Shown here in pieces: positions 36,068 to 44,913 of a DNA stretch of 64,000 nt. The notes under the pieces were generated by a model. That model had not been told where the DNA came from and did no database searches. It saw only the letters and a program-made list of their open reading frames with translations. The stretch comes from Aerococcus agrisoli (GTDB lineage Bacteria; Bacillota; Bacilli; Lactobacillales; Aerococcaceae). Each line of letters starts with the position of its first letter. Position 1 is the first letter of the stretch. The stretch is taken from contig NZ_RKMG01000002.1 of NCBI RefSeq assembly GCF_003797145.1, forward strand, positions 75,037 to 139,036, in the 5' to 3' direction. The position numbers and the translations under genes are program-made.

Positions 36068-36592
36068 TTAGTAAACCATCTTGCGACCAAGCACCCAGCG
36101 TCCACCTACATTTTTAAACGTGATGTACTTTTTAGGTGTTGACCTTTTATTATTTCGTTTTACTTTGAATTTGCTATCTGCTTTCAGCAAATCACTTTTT
36201 AATATCATTGTTAAATCGATATACATTTTCCATGATTTCACATCGTTTTTCCCGTGTTCAATTTTTTGGTAACTTCCTTTTGAAAGTTCAATCATGTCAC
36301 CAATCTCTGCAGTAGTTAGATCAAAAAACTGGCGGCGTTTTCTAATTAACGAAATATCCACATCTTTTATAATTTCTTCGTGTCGTAAATATTTATTAAT
36401 ATTTCGTTCACTTCGATAATCTTTACCAAACAAATCAGCTAAACCTTTATCGATTTTAGGTATCATTTCATCTGCAAGTACATTTTTAAACCAAAGGCTT
36501 TTGCCAACACCGCAATGTCGTTGCATATCTGCTTGTGTCACACCATACTCAAAAGACAAAATTCTAAATAAATCTGCTTGCGTTACGTACAT
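36068..36592 (-). CDS. Phage regulator-like protein with XRE-type HTH
   Basis: 174 aa from ATG 36592 (GAGGAGG 6 nt upstream). Two HTH-like regions: VTQADLFRILSFEYGVTQAD at the start and LTTAEIGDMIELSKGSYQKI in the middle, ending with a basic tail (KRNNKRSTPKKY). Probably DNA binding; target unknown. Confidence 0.75.
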   Translation of the reverse strand: MYVTQADLFRILSFEYGVTQADMQRHCGVGKSLWFKNVLADEMIPKIDKGLADLFGKDYRSERNINKYLRHEEIIKDVDISLIRKRRQFFDLTTAEIGDMIELSKGSYQKIEHGKNDVKSWKMYIDLTMILKSDLLKADSKFKVKRNNKRSTPKKYITFKNVGGRWVLGRKMVY

Positions 36593-36728
36593 TTCTTTCC
36601 TCCTCTTGCAGCTTTTCAAAAAACCATTCATCAAAATAAATGAAAGTAAGTAGCAAAAATGACCCTATGACCACTACACATGCTATTACTAAAAATAGTA
36701 AAAATAATAAAATAACCAATGCATTCAC
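36564..36728 (-). CDS. Small membrane protein
   Basis: 54 aa, one long hydrophobic helix (ALVILLFLLFLVIACVVVIG) then a charged tail. GTG start overlaps the previous stop (GTGA), and its end overlaps the next gene by 29 nt. Function unknown. Confidence 0.7.
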   Translation of the reverse strand: MNALVILLFLLFLVIACVVVIGSFLLLTFIYFDEWFFEKLQEEERNVRNASRFI

Positions 36729-36919
36729 CCTCGACCTTTATCTAAAAACTTAAGGTGTGCAACTAAAACATCAACTACCAATTGATTTCTTTTATATTTA
36801 ACTTCTAATTCTCCACACGACATGATGACGTAATCCCAGTAATCACTTTCACTAAGTGTTTGACTATTTAGATTCACTGACTCTACCCAATCAGCTAAAT
36901 CCATGTAAAACTGTCTCAT
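36725..36919 (-). CDS. Phage protein of unknown function
   Basis: 64 aa, start MRQFYMDLADWVESVN, RBS GGAGG. Part of the early small-gene operon. No family recognised. Confidence 0.75.
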   Translation of the reverse strand: MRQFYMDLADWVESVNLNSQTLSESDYWDYVIMSCGELEVKYKRNQLVVDVLVAHLKFLDKGRG

Positions 36920-36922
36920 GAC

Positions 36923-37321
36923 CTATACCTCCTCAATCCGGATGTAGATCCCTGGCACTGATCCGTTGACCCAAAACTTTTGAATGTGTTCGCTAACTAC
37001 TAGTGCATCATCTTTCCAAAATTCGAGGTCTGTCATCACATCAAAAAGTAACTTATTCATGTTATGCGTATCTGGCTTAGTTTTTTTCCAAGCCCCATCT
37101 TCATGTCTAGTAGTCGGGAATAGCCACTTAACTGTGCATTGTACTGCTGAGTTAAACGGTTCATCAGGCACACAAGGCGCTAGGTGATTCATCAATTGAG
37201 CTCTAGCAGCTTTCAGTGAATCTGGTTCGTAAAATACCGGTTTGCCCTTTATGATTGTTACTTGTTTCTGTTGATGTGTAGTCGTTGGTGGATTCTTCAT
37301 TGGCATAAAAAACTCAAGCAC
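36923..37321 (-). CDS. RusA-like Holliday junction resolvase
   Basis: 132 aa. The signature KPDTHNMNKLLFDVM, then WKDDALVV, gives the acidic residues of the RusA active site. Resolves four-way junctions before packaging. GTG start at 37321 after GAGGTG. Confidence 0.92.
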   Translation of the reverse strand: MLEFFMPMKNPPTTTHQQKQVTIIKGKPVFYEPDSLKAARAQLMNHLAPCVPDEPFNSAVQCTVKWLFPTTRHEDGAWKKTKPDTHNMNKLLFDVMTDLEFWKDDALVVSEHIQKFWVNGSVPGIYIRIEEV

Positions 37322-37333
37322 TTAATCACCTCA

Positions 37334-37492
37334 TTATTTAATATCTTTTATACGTTCTCGGTGCTCTTCCATTTCTTTAATGTCTGTATCTTCGTATTTG
37401 ACGACAGTTTTAAAGGCACTAGTGAAACAAATCATTAATGCAATCCATCCGCCACCTAGTATGGAGACAATTAGAATAGTCAAAATTGACAT
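37334..37492 (-). CDS. Small membrane protein
   Basis: 52 aa: hydrophobic N-terminus (ILTILIVSILGGGWIALMI) and a charged C-terminus. Coupled to the upstream gene by TAATG. Function unknown. Confidence 0.72.
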   Translation of the reverse strand: MSILTILIVSILGGGWIALMICFTSAFKTVVKYEDTDIKEMEEHRERIKDIK

Positions 37493-37797
37493 TATTTCAC
37501 CTTCCCACTAAATCTATCTCTTAACTCTTTTAGCCATTGATCACGCCAATAAGGTGCAGCATCTTGAAATGCTTTTAAGACTTCTTGAAAAGTTAAATCC
37601 TCAATATGTGCTTCTCTTAAAATTTCTAATTCTGAATTCACAACATATAGTCTATCTGCTTCGATATCTTTAAAATTACCAAACTCGTCATAATCATTTA
37701 AGAATGTTCTCCAAACGATATCATCAAACGACATAAACTTTTGATACAATTCCCAAAGCAGCTGTTTACCTGTGTAGATATAAATATCATTTGTCAT
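37492..37797 (-). CDS. Phage protein of unknown function
   Basis: 101 aa from ATG 37797, with GGAGG 7 nt upstream; a longer frame from 37875 adds 26 residues through the ribosome binding site and is rejected. Acidic and helical. No family recognised. Confidence 0.75.
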   Translation of the reverse strand: MTNDIYIYTGKQLLWELYQKFMSFDDIVWRTFLNDYDEFGNFKDIEADRLYVVNSELEILREAHIEDLTFQEVLKAFQDAAPYWRDQWLKELRDRFSGKVK

Positions 37798-37875
37798 TTT
37801 TATACCTCCAAAATTTTTAATATTTTCCGCGCTATTCGCTTCTGCGTGAAATGAGTTAGGGAAATGTCCGGGCAA

Positions 37876-38140
37876 CTCAGCCGGACTTTCCTACTCACGA
37901 ATTTTAGTTTGCAAAACACTCCATATACTTCCCTTGGGAAGTACTTTTTCATTTCACTGTTTCAAACGTTGATATGACTGGATTTTGCAAGTTTTGAAGA
38001 AATTGAAATTTACCCAACTTTTTCACTGTGAAAGTTTTGAAATTGTTGCATCTTTTTCATTTCTTTCAGCGTGAAACTCATGGGACTTTTTCATTTCTTC
38101 ACTCATCTTGAAATTATGAAATTTACCCAACTTTTTCACT
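37876..38140. repeat. Repeat-rich intergenic region, candidate replication origin
   Basis: Gene-free 265 nt next to the primase/helicase gene. It has an exact 24-bp direct repeat (38004-38027 and 38117-38140), several further CTTTTTCATTTC/GTGAAA-type short repeats, and a perfect 8-bp inverted repeat with a 2-nt spacer (37926-37943). Iteron-like repeats beside a replication gene suggest an origin. Confidence 0.5.
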
Positions 38141-40345
38141 TCAACGTTCTACAATAAATCCATCTACTATTTCAAAATTTTCGTGTTCTTTAACATAACT
38201 TCTAATAGTTCTGTCCGATTTTCCCATGGTTTCAGCAGCGATTTTAACATCTACTTTTCCATCTTCAACTAAGTCATCAAACGTTTCTTCAAGTGCTTCT
38301 AATCGCAATTGCTTTCTTTCTTCTTTATTATCCTTATTTGCTTTTGGTCCTTTTTTCTGCCAAGGAGCCTTTTCAGATTCCGGCTGAACTTGTTTCAATA
38401 TTCCACTTTCGTCAATGTTATGAGTAGGATACTCAAACCACATGTCAACTGGCGCAAACTTCTCAAACTCACGTAATGTACCTTCAACCCGCCATGCTGA
38501 TTTCTTCTTGGCGCGTTGCCCAGCTTCAATAGTAGCCACTACTAATTGCTGTTGGTACTCTTTCAAACCTTGTTTCGCATGATTATCCATGGCCACTACA
38601 CTTAACTGATCATCACGACTTACCCATGTATCAAAGTAGCCTGGGTTGTAATGTTTGAACCAACGAACAATTTCGTCACATACGGCTCTATCTGCTTGTT
38701 GATTCCGGATGCCTTCGTTTACATCAAGTTCAATCAAGTCTAGAATTGCATCCGGGTCACGGGCGAATACGCCTGAACCACTGGCACGATCCATTGAATG
38801 TTTACCACCTTGAGCACCTTTTGAATGATGATGAGCATAGATTACTGCAGTTTTTAATGATGTGGCGATTTTGTCAAACTGATTTGTAAAGGCTGCCATA
38901 TCCTCGGCTGAATTTTCATCCCCTGTTAAAACCTTGTAAATAGGGTCGATGATGACGGCGATATAGCCTTTCTTTTCCGCACGTCTAATCAGCTTCGGTG
39001 CTAATTTATCAAGTGGTGCAGTCTTACCACGTAAGTTCCAAATATCGATATTTTGGATATTATACGGTTGTAAACCTAATGCGGTATATACGTCTTTGAA
39101 TCGATGATAACCACTGGCGTCGTCCAATTCTAAGTTGACGTACAGTACACGTCCTTGTGTACATGGCCAACCTAACCAACGAGTACCTTCAGCAATTGCT
39201 ATGGCCAACTCGATTAAAGCAAATGACTTACCTGCTTTAGATGGACCAGCAAACAATAGTTTGTGTCCTTGTCTAAGCACACCTTCAATAAGCTCTGGAG
39301 CTTTCTCTGGCATGCTGTCCCATACGTCTGATAAAGGCGATGGGTCCGGTAAATCGTCGTTAACTTCTTCAATCCATTCTGACCATTCTTCATATGACGA
39401 TTTACCAATGTTAGAATCAACAATGAATTGTTTTTTACCATTCCGCATAATTCCAGGCAGTCGACTTAATCGACTAGGATTCTTGTTTTGCGTATCTACT
39501 TCTAAACCGTTACGCTGACACACGGTATATAGATGATTCACACGTTCCTTATATTGTGGTAATGAGTTGGCATCTATACGTACAATGGCATGTAAGGAAC
39601 GTCCACCACTATGTACTAACATGGCGATTGGTAATTCTAATTCTCTAAGCAATGAGTTTTGACGAGCGATTTCTGTATTGTCTGACTCTACTAAGGCATA
39701 GCGATAATCTGTAACGTTATCGTTTTTAACACCTTCACCATCTAGTGGATTAAATCTTACCCAAGCACCCGCTTCAGGGTCTGTATCTCCTAAAGCAGCA
39801 CCTAAGTCGTCACCATATTTCTTGATATCTTCAATAATTTGACCGGCAGTCTTTGAGTAGATACCTTTACTTGGTAAATGCTTACCATCGCCTGTTTCGT
39901 ATGTACTCGTCACATATCCAACGTAATCATTGGAATCAAATAAGGTATTAATGTAGCGAATGACTTCTTCGTGTGGCTTCCAATTAACTGGCTCATGTAC
40001 TTCTCTATCTTCAATCCAAGCATCGTCTACAATGCGTAACTCATCTGAAATGACTGAATCCCATGACAATGCGCCACCTTGTATATTGCTGCGTTTTGAT
40101 TGCCAGCCATTGTCTTTGGCCATTTGTGTAATAGTTGCTCCTGTAATACCTGTATCTTGGAACGTATCCCATTTGAAGTAACATTCTCCAGATTTGTGTC
40201 GGCTATCACTGGCTGACCATTCTTCCCAGTCGTGTGCTGTATATCCTTCTGCTTTTAGTGCCATGCCTACGTCTACCCATTCTTGGTATGATAAGCTTGC
40301 TGGATCTATTTGGTTTAATGGATCTAATAAATTAAATTTTGGCAA
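38141..40345 (-). CDS. Phage replication protein: primase plus RepA-like ATPase
   Basis: 734 aa. N-terminus resembles the PriCT-type helical domain (LSYQEWVDVGMALKAEGY). A primase-polymerase-like segment follows (YRYALVESDN, then HSGGRSLHAIVRID near 245). The AAA RepA-like ATPase has Walker A GPSKAGKSFA near 370, Walker B AVIIDPIYK near 450, and IYAHHHSKG. The C-terminus has a winged helix-like end. It would prime and unwind phage DNA. TTG start at 40345, AGGTGA upstream. Confidence 0.88.
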   Translation of the reverse strand: MPKFNLLDPLNQIDPASLSYQEWVDVGMALKAEGYTAHDWEEWSASDSRHKSGECYFKWDTFQDTGITGATITQMAKDNGWQSKRSNIQGGALSWDSVISDELRIVDDAWIEDREVHEPVNWKPHEEVIRYINTLFDSNDYVGYVTSTYETGDGKHLPSKGIYSKTAGQIIEDIKKYGDDLGAALGDTDPEAGAWVRFNPLDGEGVKNDNVTDYRYALVESDNTEIARQNSLLRELELPIAMLVHSGGRSLHAIVRIDANSLPQYKERVNHLYTVCQRNGLEVDTQNKNPSRLSRLPGIMRNGKKQFIVDSNIGKSSYEEWSEWIEEVNDDLPDPSPLSDVWDSMPEKAPELIEGVLRQGHKLLFAGPSKAGKSFALIELAIAIAEGTRWLGWPCTQGRVLYVNLELDDASGYHRFKDVYTALGLQPYNIQNIDIWNLRGKTAPLDKLAPKLIRRAEKKGYIAVIIDPIYKVLTGDENSAEDMAAFTNQFDKIATSLKTAVIYAHHHSKGAQGGKHSMDRASGSGVFARDPDAILDLIELDVNEGIRNQQADRAVCDEIVRWFKHYNPGYFDTWVSRDDQLSVVAMDNHAKQGLKEYQQQLVVATIEAGQRAKKKSAWRVEGTLREFEKFAPVDMWFEYPTHNIDESGILKQVQPESEKAPWQKKGPKANKDNKEERKQLRLEALEETFDDLVEDGKVDVKIAAETMGKSDRTIRSYVKEHENFEIVDGFIVER

Positions 40346-40362
40346 GGTATCACCTACTTTCT

Positions 40363-40370
40363 GATATAAT
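40363..40370 (+). promoter_or_regulatory. Extended -10 promoter for the DUF4145 gene
   Basis: TGATATAAT-type extended -10 (TATAAT at 40365-40370) on the plus strand, about 30 nt before the ATG; no good -35. Confidence 0.55.
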
Positions 40371-40398
40371 TTAGTTAATTTAAAATAAGGAGGGGTTT

Positions 40399-41079
40399 AT
40401 GTTGAACCAAATTTTTAAAGATTTTAATATAAGGCATAGTGGTACATCTAATGGATTTTTTTGTCCTCATTGCAATGTTTTCTCTGCATCCCAATATATT
40501 TTACAAAGTCAGTTTAATCATAAAAACATAGAATATGGGGTTGTTAAGGCTGACTGTAATTCATGTAGAAATACTTCTATTTGGCTAGTTAAAAATATCT
40601 TTAATGATACAGAAGAGATCCTTTTATTTCCTAGAAGTGCTAAGAATATCGATCCTGCAAATACTGACATGCCTGATGACGTTAAGAAAATATACCAGGA
40701 AGCATCTTTAATTTTAGAAATTTCGCCGAGAGCATCTGCAGCTTTATCTCGATTAGCCATTGAAACTCTTGCATCTAAACATTTAAATGCAGGAGAAGGG
40801 TCATTAAACGATATGATTGGTAATTTAGTACGTAATGGTCTATCATCTAGAATCCAAAGAGCTTTAGATGCAGTTAGAGTTATTGGAAATGAAGGTGTAC
40901 ATCCTGGACAAATTGATATATCAGACGACAAGGAAATTGCTCATACATTATTAAAATTGATTAATATTATAGTTGAAGATCAAATTACTAGAGATAGAGA
41001 GATAGATGAAATATACAGTTTAATCCCTGAAAATAAACTTAGAGGAATAGAAGGTAGAGATGCTAACTCTAATCAATAA
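40399..41079 (+). CDS. DUF4145-like protein with zinc ribbon
   Basis: 226 aa, on the strand opposite to its neighbours. An N-terminal zinc ribbon (CPHC near 22, CNSC near 54) and a C-terminal helical DUF4145-like domain (ASAALSRLAIETLASKH, then RVIGNEGVHPGQI). DUF4145 domains are HEPN-like and occur in defence and restriction contexts. Own promoter and RBS (AAGGAGGGG). Its placement inside the replication operon marks it as a moron; function unknown. Confidence 0.8.
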   Translation: MLNQIFKDFNIRHSGTSNGFFCPHCNVFSASQYILQSQFNHKNIEYGVVKADCNSCRNTSIWLVKNIFNDTEEILLFPRSAKNIDPANTDMPDDVKKIYQEASLILEISPRASAALSRLAIETLASKHLNAGEGSLNDMIGNLVRNGLSSRIQRALDAVRVIGNEGVHPGQIDISDDKEIAHTLLKLINIIVEDQITRDREIDEIYSLIPENKLRGIEGRDANSNQ

Positions 41080-41248
41080 AATCCTTCTCAAATAGTAAAT
41101 TTCCTTCAACATCCCAATATTGTTTTGTGTACCGAATAGGATTTGATTCAGTTCCGTCTCCAACTCTAAAAATAATTTCAATGACTTCTTTAATTTCCAC
41201 AATTTCTGGAGAAGTCTGTAGTCTTGCGATATCCATATATTTTTTCAT
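41069..41248 (-). CDS. Small phage protein after the helicase
   Basis: 59 aa, MKKYMDIARLQTSPEIVEIK to FEKDFID, with AGGAGG before the ATG. Overlaps the end of the DUF4145 gene by 11 nt, tail to tail. Function unknown. Confidence 0.72.
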   Translation of the reverse strand: MKKYMDIARLQTSPEIVEIKEVIEIIFRVGDGTESNPIRYTKQYWDVEGNLLFEKDFID

Positions 41249-41256
41249 TTGCCCTC

Positions 41257-42840
41257 CTAACTAGGCTGATAAATCTCTGCCTGTGCCTTTGAGTGAATGC
41301 TTCGCCATTTGTTTGCAGCGATTTGATCTATTAATACTTTTGCCTGGTCAAATTTCCAGTTGGCCACATTGTTGTAGCCACGCTGTTCAAGTTGCCTAAT
41401 CTGTTTAGGTGTTGATAAATCTTGTTGATTACGGTAATTGACACGTTTAAGTAATTCATCCGCTTTACCTTTAGAATCAATCGAAGTCTGGTCAATCCCG
41501 GCTTTTTCTATTTGATTCAATTGTTCTATAGTTGGTGGATCTAGTTCTTGACCAAACATCGGAACATAATTCTGTAAATCCTTATCTTGAATCTGCATTT
41601 CAAACTGAATTGGGTCTACTAATCGTTTTTTCTTTGTCCGTAACTTTTCAAGTTGTTTAGCTAATGCTTCTTCACGCTCATTCGTAACGTCTTCGGCAGC
41701 TTCCTCGATAATTTCTTCAATATTGACTGGTTCATCTGATTCTTCAATCTTCTCTGTTGCCCTTTTAGCCACTTCTACATCTTCAGCGATTAAATGTGCC
41801 GGGTGTACTAGCTCATGTCGGTCTGTATGCCATAAGAAATCTAGTAACAATAGCTCTGACTTACCTGGATATAAACGTGTACCACGTCCAACCATTTGAC
41901 TGTATAAACTACGTACTTTAGTTGGTCTAAGAACTACAACGCAATCAACTGCTGGACTATCCCAACCTTCTGTCAAAAGCATTGAATTACATAAGACGTT
42001 GTATTTACCATCGTCAAAATCTTTTAAAACTTCATCACGATCTTTTGAATTACCGTTAACTTCTGCAGCTTTAAAACCTTTTTGATTTAACAATTCAGTA
42101 AACTTCTGACTTGTCTTAACTAGTGGAAGAAATACTACTGTTTTACGGTCTCTTGCATGTTCAACCATTTCATCGGCAATTGCTTCAAGGTATGGATCTA
42201 ATATATGTCCAACTTGAGTAGCGTTAAAATCTCCCGCAGTCTGCTTCACACCTTTTAAATCTAAATGAATTGGTAAAGTTAACGCTTTGATTGGGGTTAA
42301 ATAACTCGATTTAATCGCTTTTGGCAAAGTGTATTCGTATGCTAATGAATCAAACAACTGTCCTAGATTCTGCATATCTCCCCGGTCTGGTGTGGCTGTC
42401 ACACCTAGCACGTTTGCCGACTCAAAATGCTTTAATACGGTCTGATAAGTTGATGACAAAGTATGATGCGCTTCGTCCACAATAATCACGTCAAAGTGAT
42501 CTGGACTAAATCGACTTAACCGCTTAGCTTGCGCCATTGATTGCACACTACCAACTGTAATCCGTGTCCATGAACCGATAGACGTTTCTTCTGCCTTTTC
42601 CTTAGACACTGACAACCCTGTCGACTTCTCAATTTTATCTGCTGCTTGATTTAACAATTCACCACGGTGTGCCAGGATAAGCACTCGCTTACCCTGTCTA
42701 ACCGCTTCTTCTGCGACCTTACTAAAGACGATTGTTTTCCCTGTACCAGTTGGCAATACTAGCAACGTTTTTTTGTGGCCAACATCCCATTCTTGAAATA
42801 TCCGCTTAACGGATTCTTCTTGGTAATCTCTAAGTTTCAT
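41257..42840 (-). CDS. DEAH-box superfamily 2 helicase
   Basis: 527 aa. PTGTGKT near residue 30, DEAHH near 127, VTATPDR, and motif VI QMVGRGTRL near 320. A ResIII/Helicase_C phage helicase of the replication module. The C-terminal 150 residues are charged and may bind partners. Confidence 0.94.
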   Translation of the reverse strand: MKLRDYQEESVKRIFQEWDVGHKKTLLVLPTGTGKTIVFSKVAEEAVRQGKRVLILAHRGELLNQAADKIEKSTGLSVSKEKAEETSIGSWTRITVGSVQSMAQAKRLSRFSPDHFDVIIVDEAHHTLSSTYQTVLKHFESANVLGVTATPDRGDMQNLGQLFDSLAYEYTLPKAIKSSYLTPIKALTLPIHLDLKGVKQTAGDFNATQVGHILDPYLEAIADEMVEHARDRKTVVFLPLVKTSQKFTELLNQKGFKAAEVNGNSKDRDEVLKDFDDGKYNVLCNSMLLTEGWDSPAVDCVVVLRPTKVRSLYSQMVGRGTRLYPGKSELLLLDFLWHTDRHELVHPAHLIAEDVEVAKRATEKIEESDEPVNIEEIIEEAAEDVTNEREEALAKQLEKLRTKKKRLVDPIQFEMQIQDKDLQNYVPMFGQELDPPTIEQLNQIEKAGIDQTSIDSKGKADELLKRVNYRNQQDLSTPKQIRQLEQRGYNNVANWKFDQAKVLIDQIAANKWRSIHSKAQAEIYQPS

Positions 42841-42849
42841 AATTACCTC

Positions 42850-43398
42850 CTAAAATTGGAACCCTGGATTGCCACCCTGTGGCTGTTGTTGTGGTGGTGT
42901 TTGTTGTGTTGGTTGTTGTACAGGCGCTTGTTGTTGTGGTGTCCACCCAGCCTGTGCTGGTTGTTGAGATGGCTCTAAGAATCGCGTAATACGGTTGTTT
43001 TTACTTTGATTACCATCTTTCTTGGTATATTCATTAACTTCAATTTCACAGCGCCCAGTAGCGCCGACTACGTAATTCCAATTAGGTGTTAAAGGTTGCC
43101 CTGGTTGTTTTTGTCCGATTGCGATAAAGAATTCTGAAATCTTAAATTCAGTTTTAGTGTGTAAAATCAAACGTTCAATTACTGTTGTATTCCCTTGCTC
43201 CCCACCAAAGATCTTGATATGTAATTCAGCTTGTGGTGATACGTCACGAATAGATGATTTTTCAGACGGCTGATATTGACCTCGTTCCATCTTTTCTACT
43301 TTGAATTCATATTCGCCAGCATCTAGCAGCGTAAATGATGATTCTTTTGTAATTTGGCTATCCCAAGATAATGCACCTTCAAAGTTGTTGTTTGTCAT
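42850..43398 (-). CDS. DUF669 phage single-strand-binding-like protein
   Basis: 182 aa. N-terminus WDSQITKESSFTLLDAGEYE is the DUF669 hallmark. After residue 140 the chain is a Gln/Pro-rich low-complexity tail like that of SSB. Located between the helicase and the ATPase genes. Probable ssDNA-binding role. Confidence 0.85.
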   Translation of the reverse strand: MTNNNFEGALSWDSQITKESSFTLLDAGEYEFKVEKMERGQYQPSEKSSIRDVSPQAELHIKIFGGEQGNTTVIERLILHTKTEFKISEFFIAIGQKQPGQPLTPNWNYVVGATGRCEIEVNEYTKKDGNQSKNNRITRFLEPSQQPAQAGWTPQQQAPVQQPTQQTPPQQQPQGGNPGFQF

Positions 43399-43400
43399 AT

Positions 43401-43694
43401 TTAAAACTCTCCTTTTTTGATTTGAATTAATGTGTCATATAGTTCTACGTCGCCTTTAATTAGGCATTTAGCAATAGCTTTATCTAGCTGTCTTCTGAAT
43501 TTAATTCCTGATTGTGCGATGTTCCATATTCTCTTAATTTCGCTTAGGTTAAATTGTTCAAAACGTATCCGCGTTAGTTTATTCATAAATGCGTTATCTT
43601 CTTGAACGCTATCAGTTTCTTTATTTGCAGTAGCTGTACGATTATCTACACTACTTAATCTCTTATTTGAAACTTCTTTATACGGCATCCGCAT
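43401..43694 (-). CDS. Phage protein of unknown function
   Basis: 97 aa from ATG 43694 (AGGTGG 5 nt upstream). Basic and helical, with EQFNLSEIKRIWNIAQSGIK. No family recognised; part of the recombination operon. Confidence 0.72.
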   Translation of the reverse strand: MRMPYKEVSNKRLSSVDNRTATANKETDSVQEDNAFMNKLTRIRFEQFNLSEIKRIWNIAQSGIKFRRQLDKAIAKCLIKGDVELYDTLIQIKKGEF

Positions 43695-43695
43695 A

Positions 43696-44913
43696 CTAAC
43701 CACCTACTCTAATATCCATATTGCTTACTGTTTCAGACGGATTAGCATCATTCACTTTCACAAATAAATCTATTAGCACTTGCGGGTTAGCTCTTATTTG
43801 ATGCACGACTTCCATCACACCGTCCCAGTTGCTTGCAAGTCCTCCGGTAAAGTATTCAGGCGTTGAATTCGCAATGTTCTCAAACGGTGTATTGATTGGG
43901 AAATGTCCACGGACACCCATAACCCCGCGAATCTCATCGTCTGAAACGTCATTTGCATTCATTAAATCTGTTAATTCTTTCGGTAATGCTTGGTGGTGTT
44001 GAATACCGAATGCAGTATCTACTTGCTCGTTTACTGCTGCTATTTGTTCCGGTGTTTTTTGAATAGCTTGACTTGCAAATGGATCGGGAGCTGATTCTGC
44101 TTGAGTAGGTGCTACAGTTTGTTGCGCAGGCTGTGTGACAGGCTCTGTTTGTACTTGCTGTTGTGGAGTATTATCTTGATTTAGATTCGGTACCACATGC
44201 GCAATTGAGCTGTAGTCTAAAGGTAGACTTGGTGCTAAACCAAAACGATTTTTAGCATCATATTGTGGCGAATGCTCTGTATATATTTTGCGTTGGCCAC
44301 CTTGTGCTGCATATTTGTTGCCCATCCCTTCACGTTTGACAACCGTTACGTCATAGTTAAGGAATAACACCATGTCTGCCCATTCCTTTGTCACACCCGC
44401 AATATGGCCATTAGAACGCTTAGATAATTTCAGCTCATAACGATCATATGCACCTAAGTCTGTTGGATCCTCAAACTTCTTGATTTCTGAATGAGCTGTT
44501 AACACGACGTTGATACCTTGCTCCCTAACATCCGATAACTTATCTAGAAACTTCGTCCACTTCTCACGAACGGCAACATAACCTGCACCATATCCTGGTG
44601 ATTCAATAGATTTCCAACTGTTTTCAGCTAATACTTGTTTTTCGGCTAGTGTCTGTGCCCAATCCGCTGTGTCAACAATCAGCGTAGCGCATGGCTTGTT
44701 TTGAATAACAAAGACTAGTTCTTCCATTAACATTGTGAATGATGTCGGATTAGGTAATCGATTTACATTCATATGCGTTGTAGATTCTTCGGTATCAATA
44801 AATAGCGGGTCAGGAAATTGTGCAGCAAATGATGATTTACCCACCCCCTCGGGTCCATATGCGACCACCTTCAACGCTTCGGTTTTAACACCACTTGTAA
44901 TTTCAAAATTCAT
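43696..44913 (-). CDS. AAA-type phage nucleotide-binding protein
   Basis: 405 aa from ATG 44913, fused to the upstream stop (TAATG). Walker A GPEGVGKSSFA near 20, Walker B TLIVDTADWAQ near 75, and a RecA-like core with VVLTAHSEIKKF. Matches the Sak-like/AAA_24 ATPases of phage recombination modules. The region after residue 250 is Gln/Pro-rich, then a small helical C-terminal domain. Confidence 0.85.
   Translation of the reverse strand: MNFEITSGVKTEALKVVAYGPEGVGKSSFAAQFPDPLFIDTEESTTHMNVNRLPNPTSFTMLMEELVFVIQNKPCATLIVDTADWAQTLAEKQVLAENSWKSIESPGYGAGYVAVREKWTKFLDKLSDVREQGINVVLTAHSEIKKFEDPTDLGAYDRYELKLSKRSNGHIAGVTKEWADMVLFLNYDVTVVKREGMGNKYAAQGGQRKIYTEHSPQYDAKNRFGLAPSLPLDYSSIAHVVPNLNQDNTPQQQVQTEPVTQPAQQTVAPTQAESAPDPFASQAIQKTPEQIAAVNEQVDTAFGIQHHQALPKELTDLMNANDVSDDEIRGVMGVRGHFPINTPFENIANSTPEYFTGGLASNWDGVMEVVHQIRANPQVLIDLFVKVNDANPSETVSNMDIRVGG

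Noticed and set aside
37876..38140. CRISPR array
   Set aside because: Only two long repeat copies with no regular spacers; no cas genes anywhere in the window.
41020..41202. Minus-strand 60-codon frame
   Set aside because: A different frame (41069-41248) has AGGAGG and a better start; this one is its shadow and lies largely in the DUF4145 gene.
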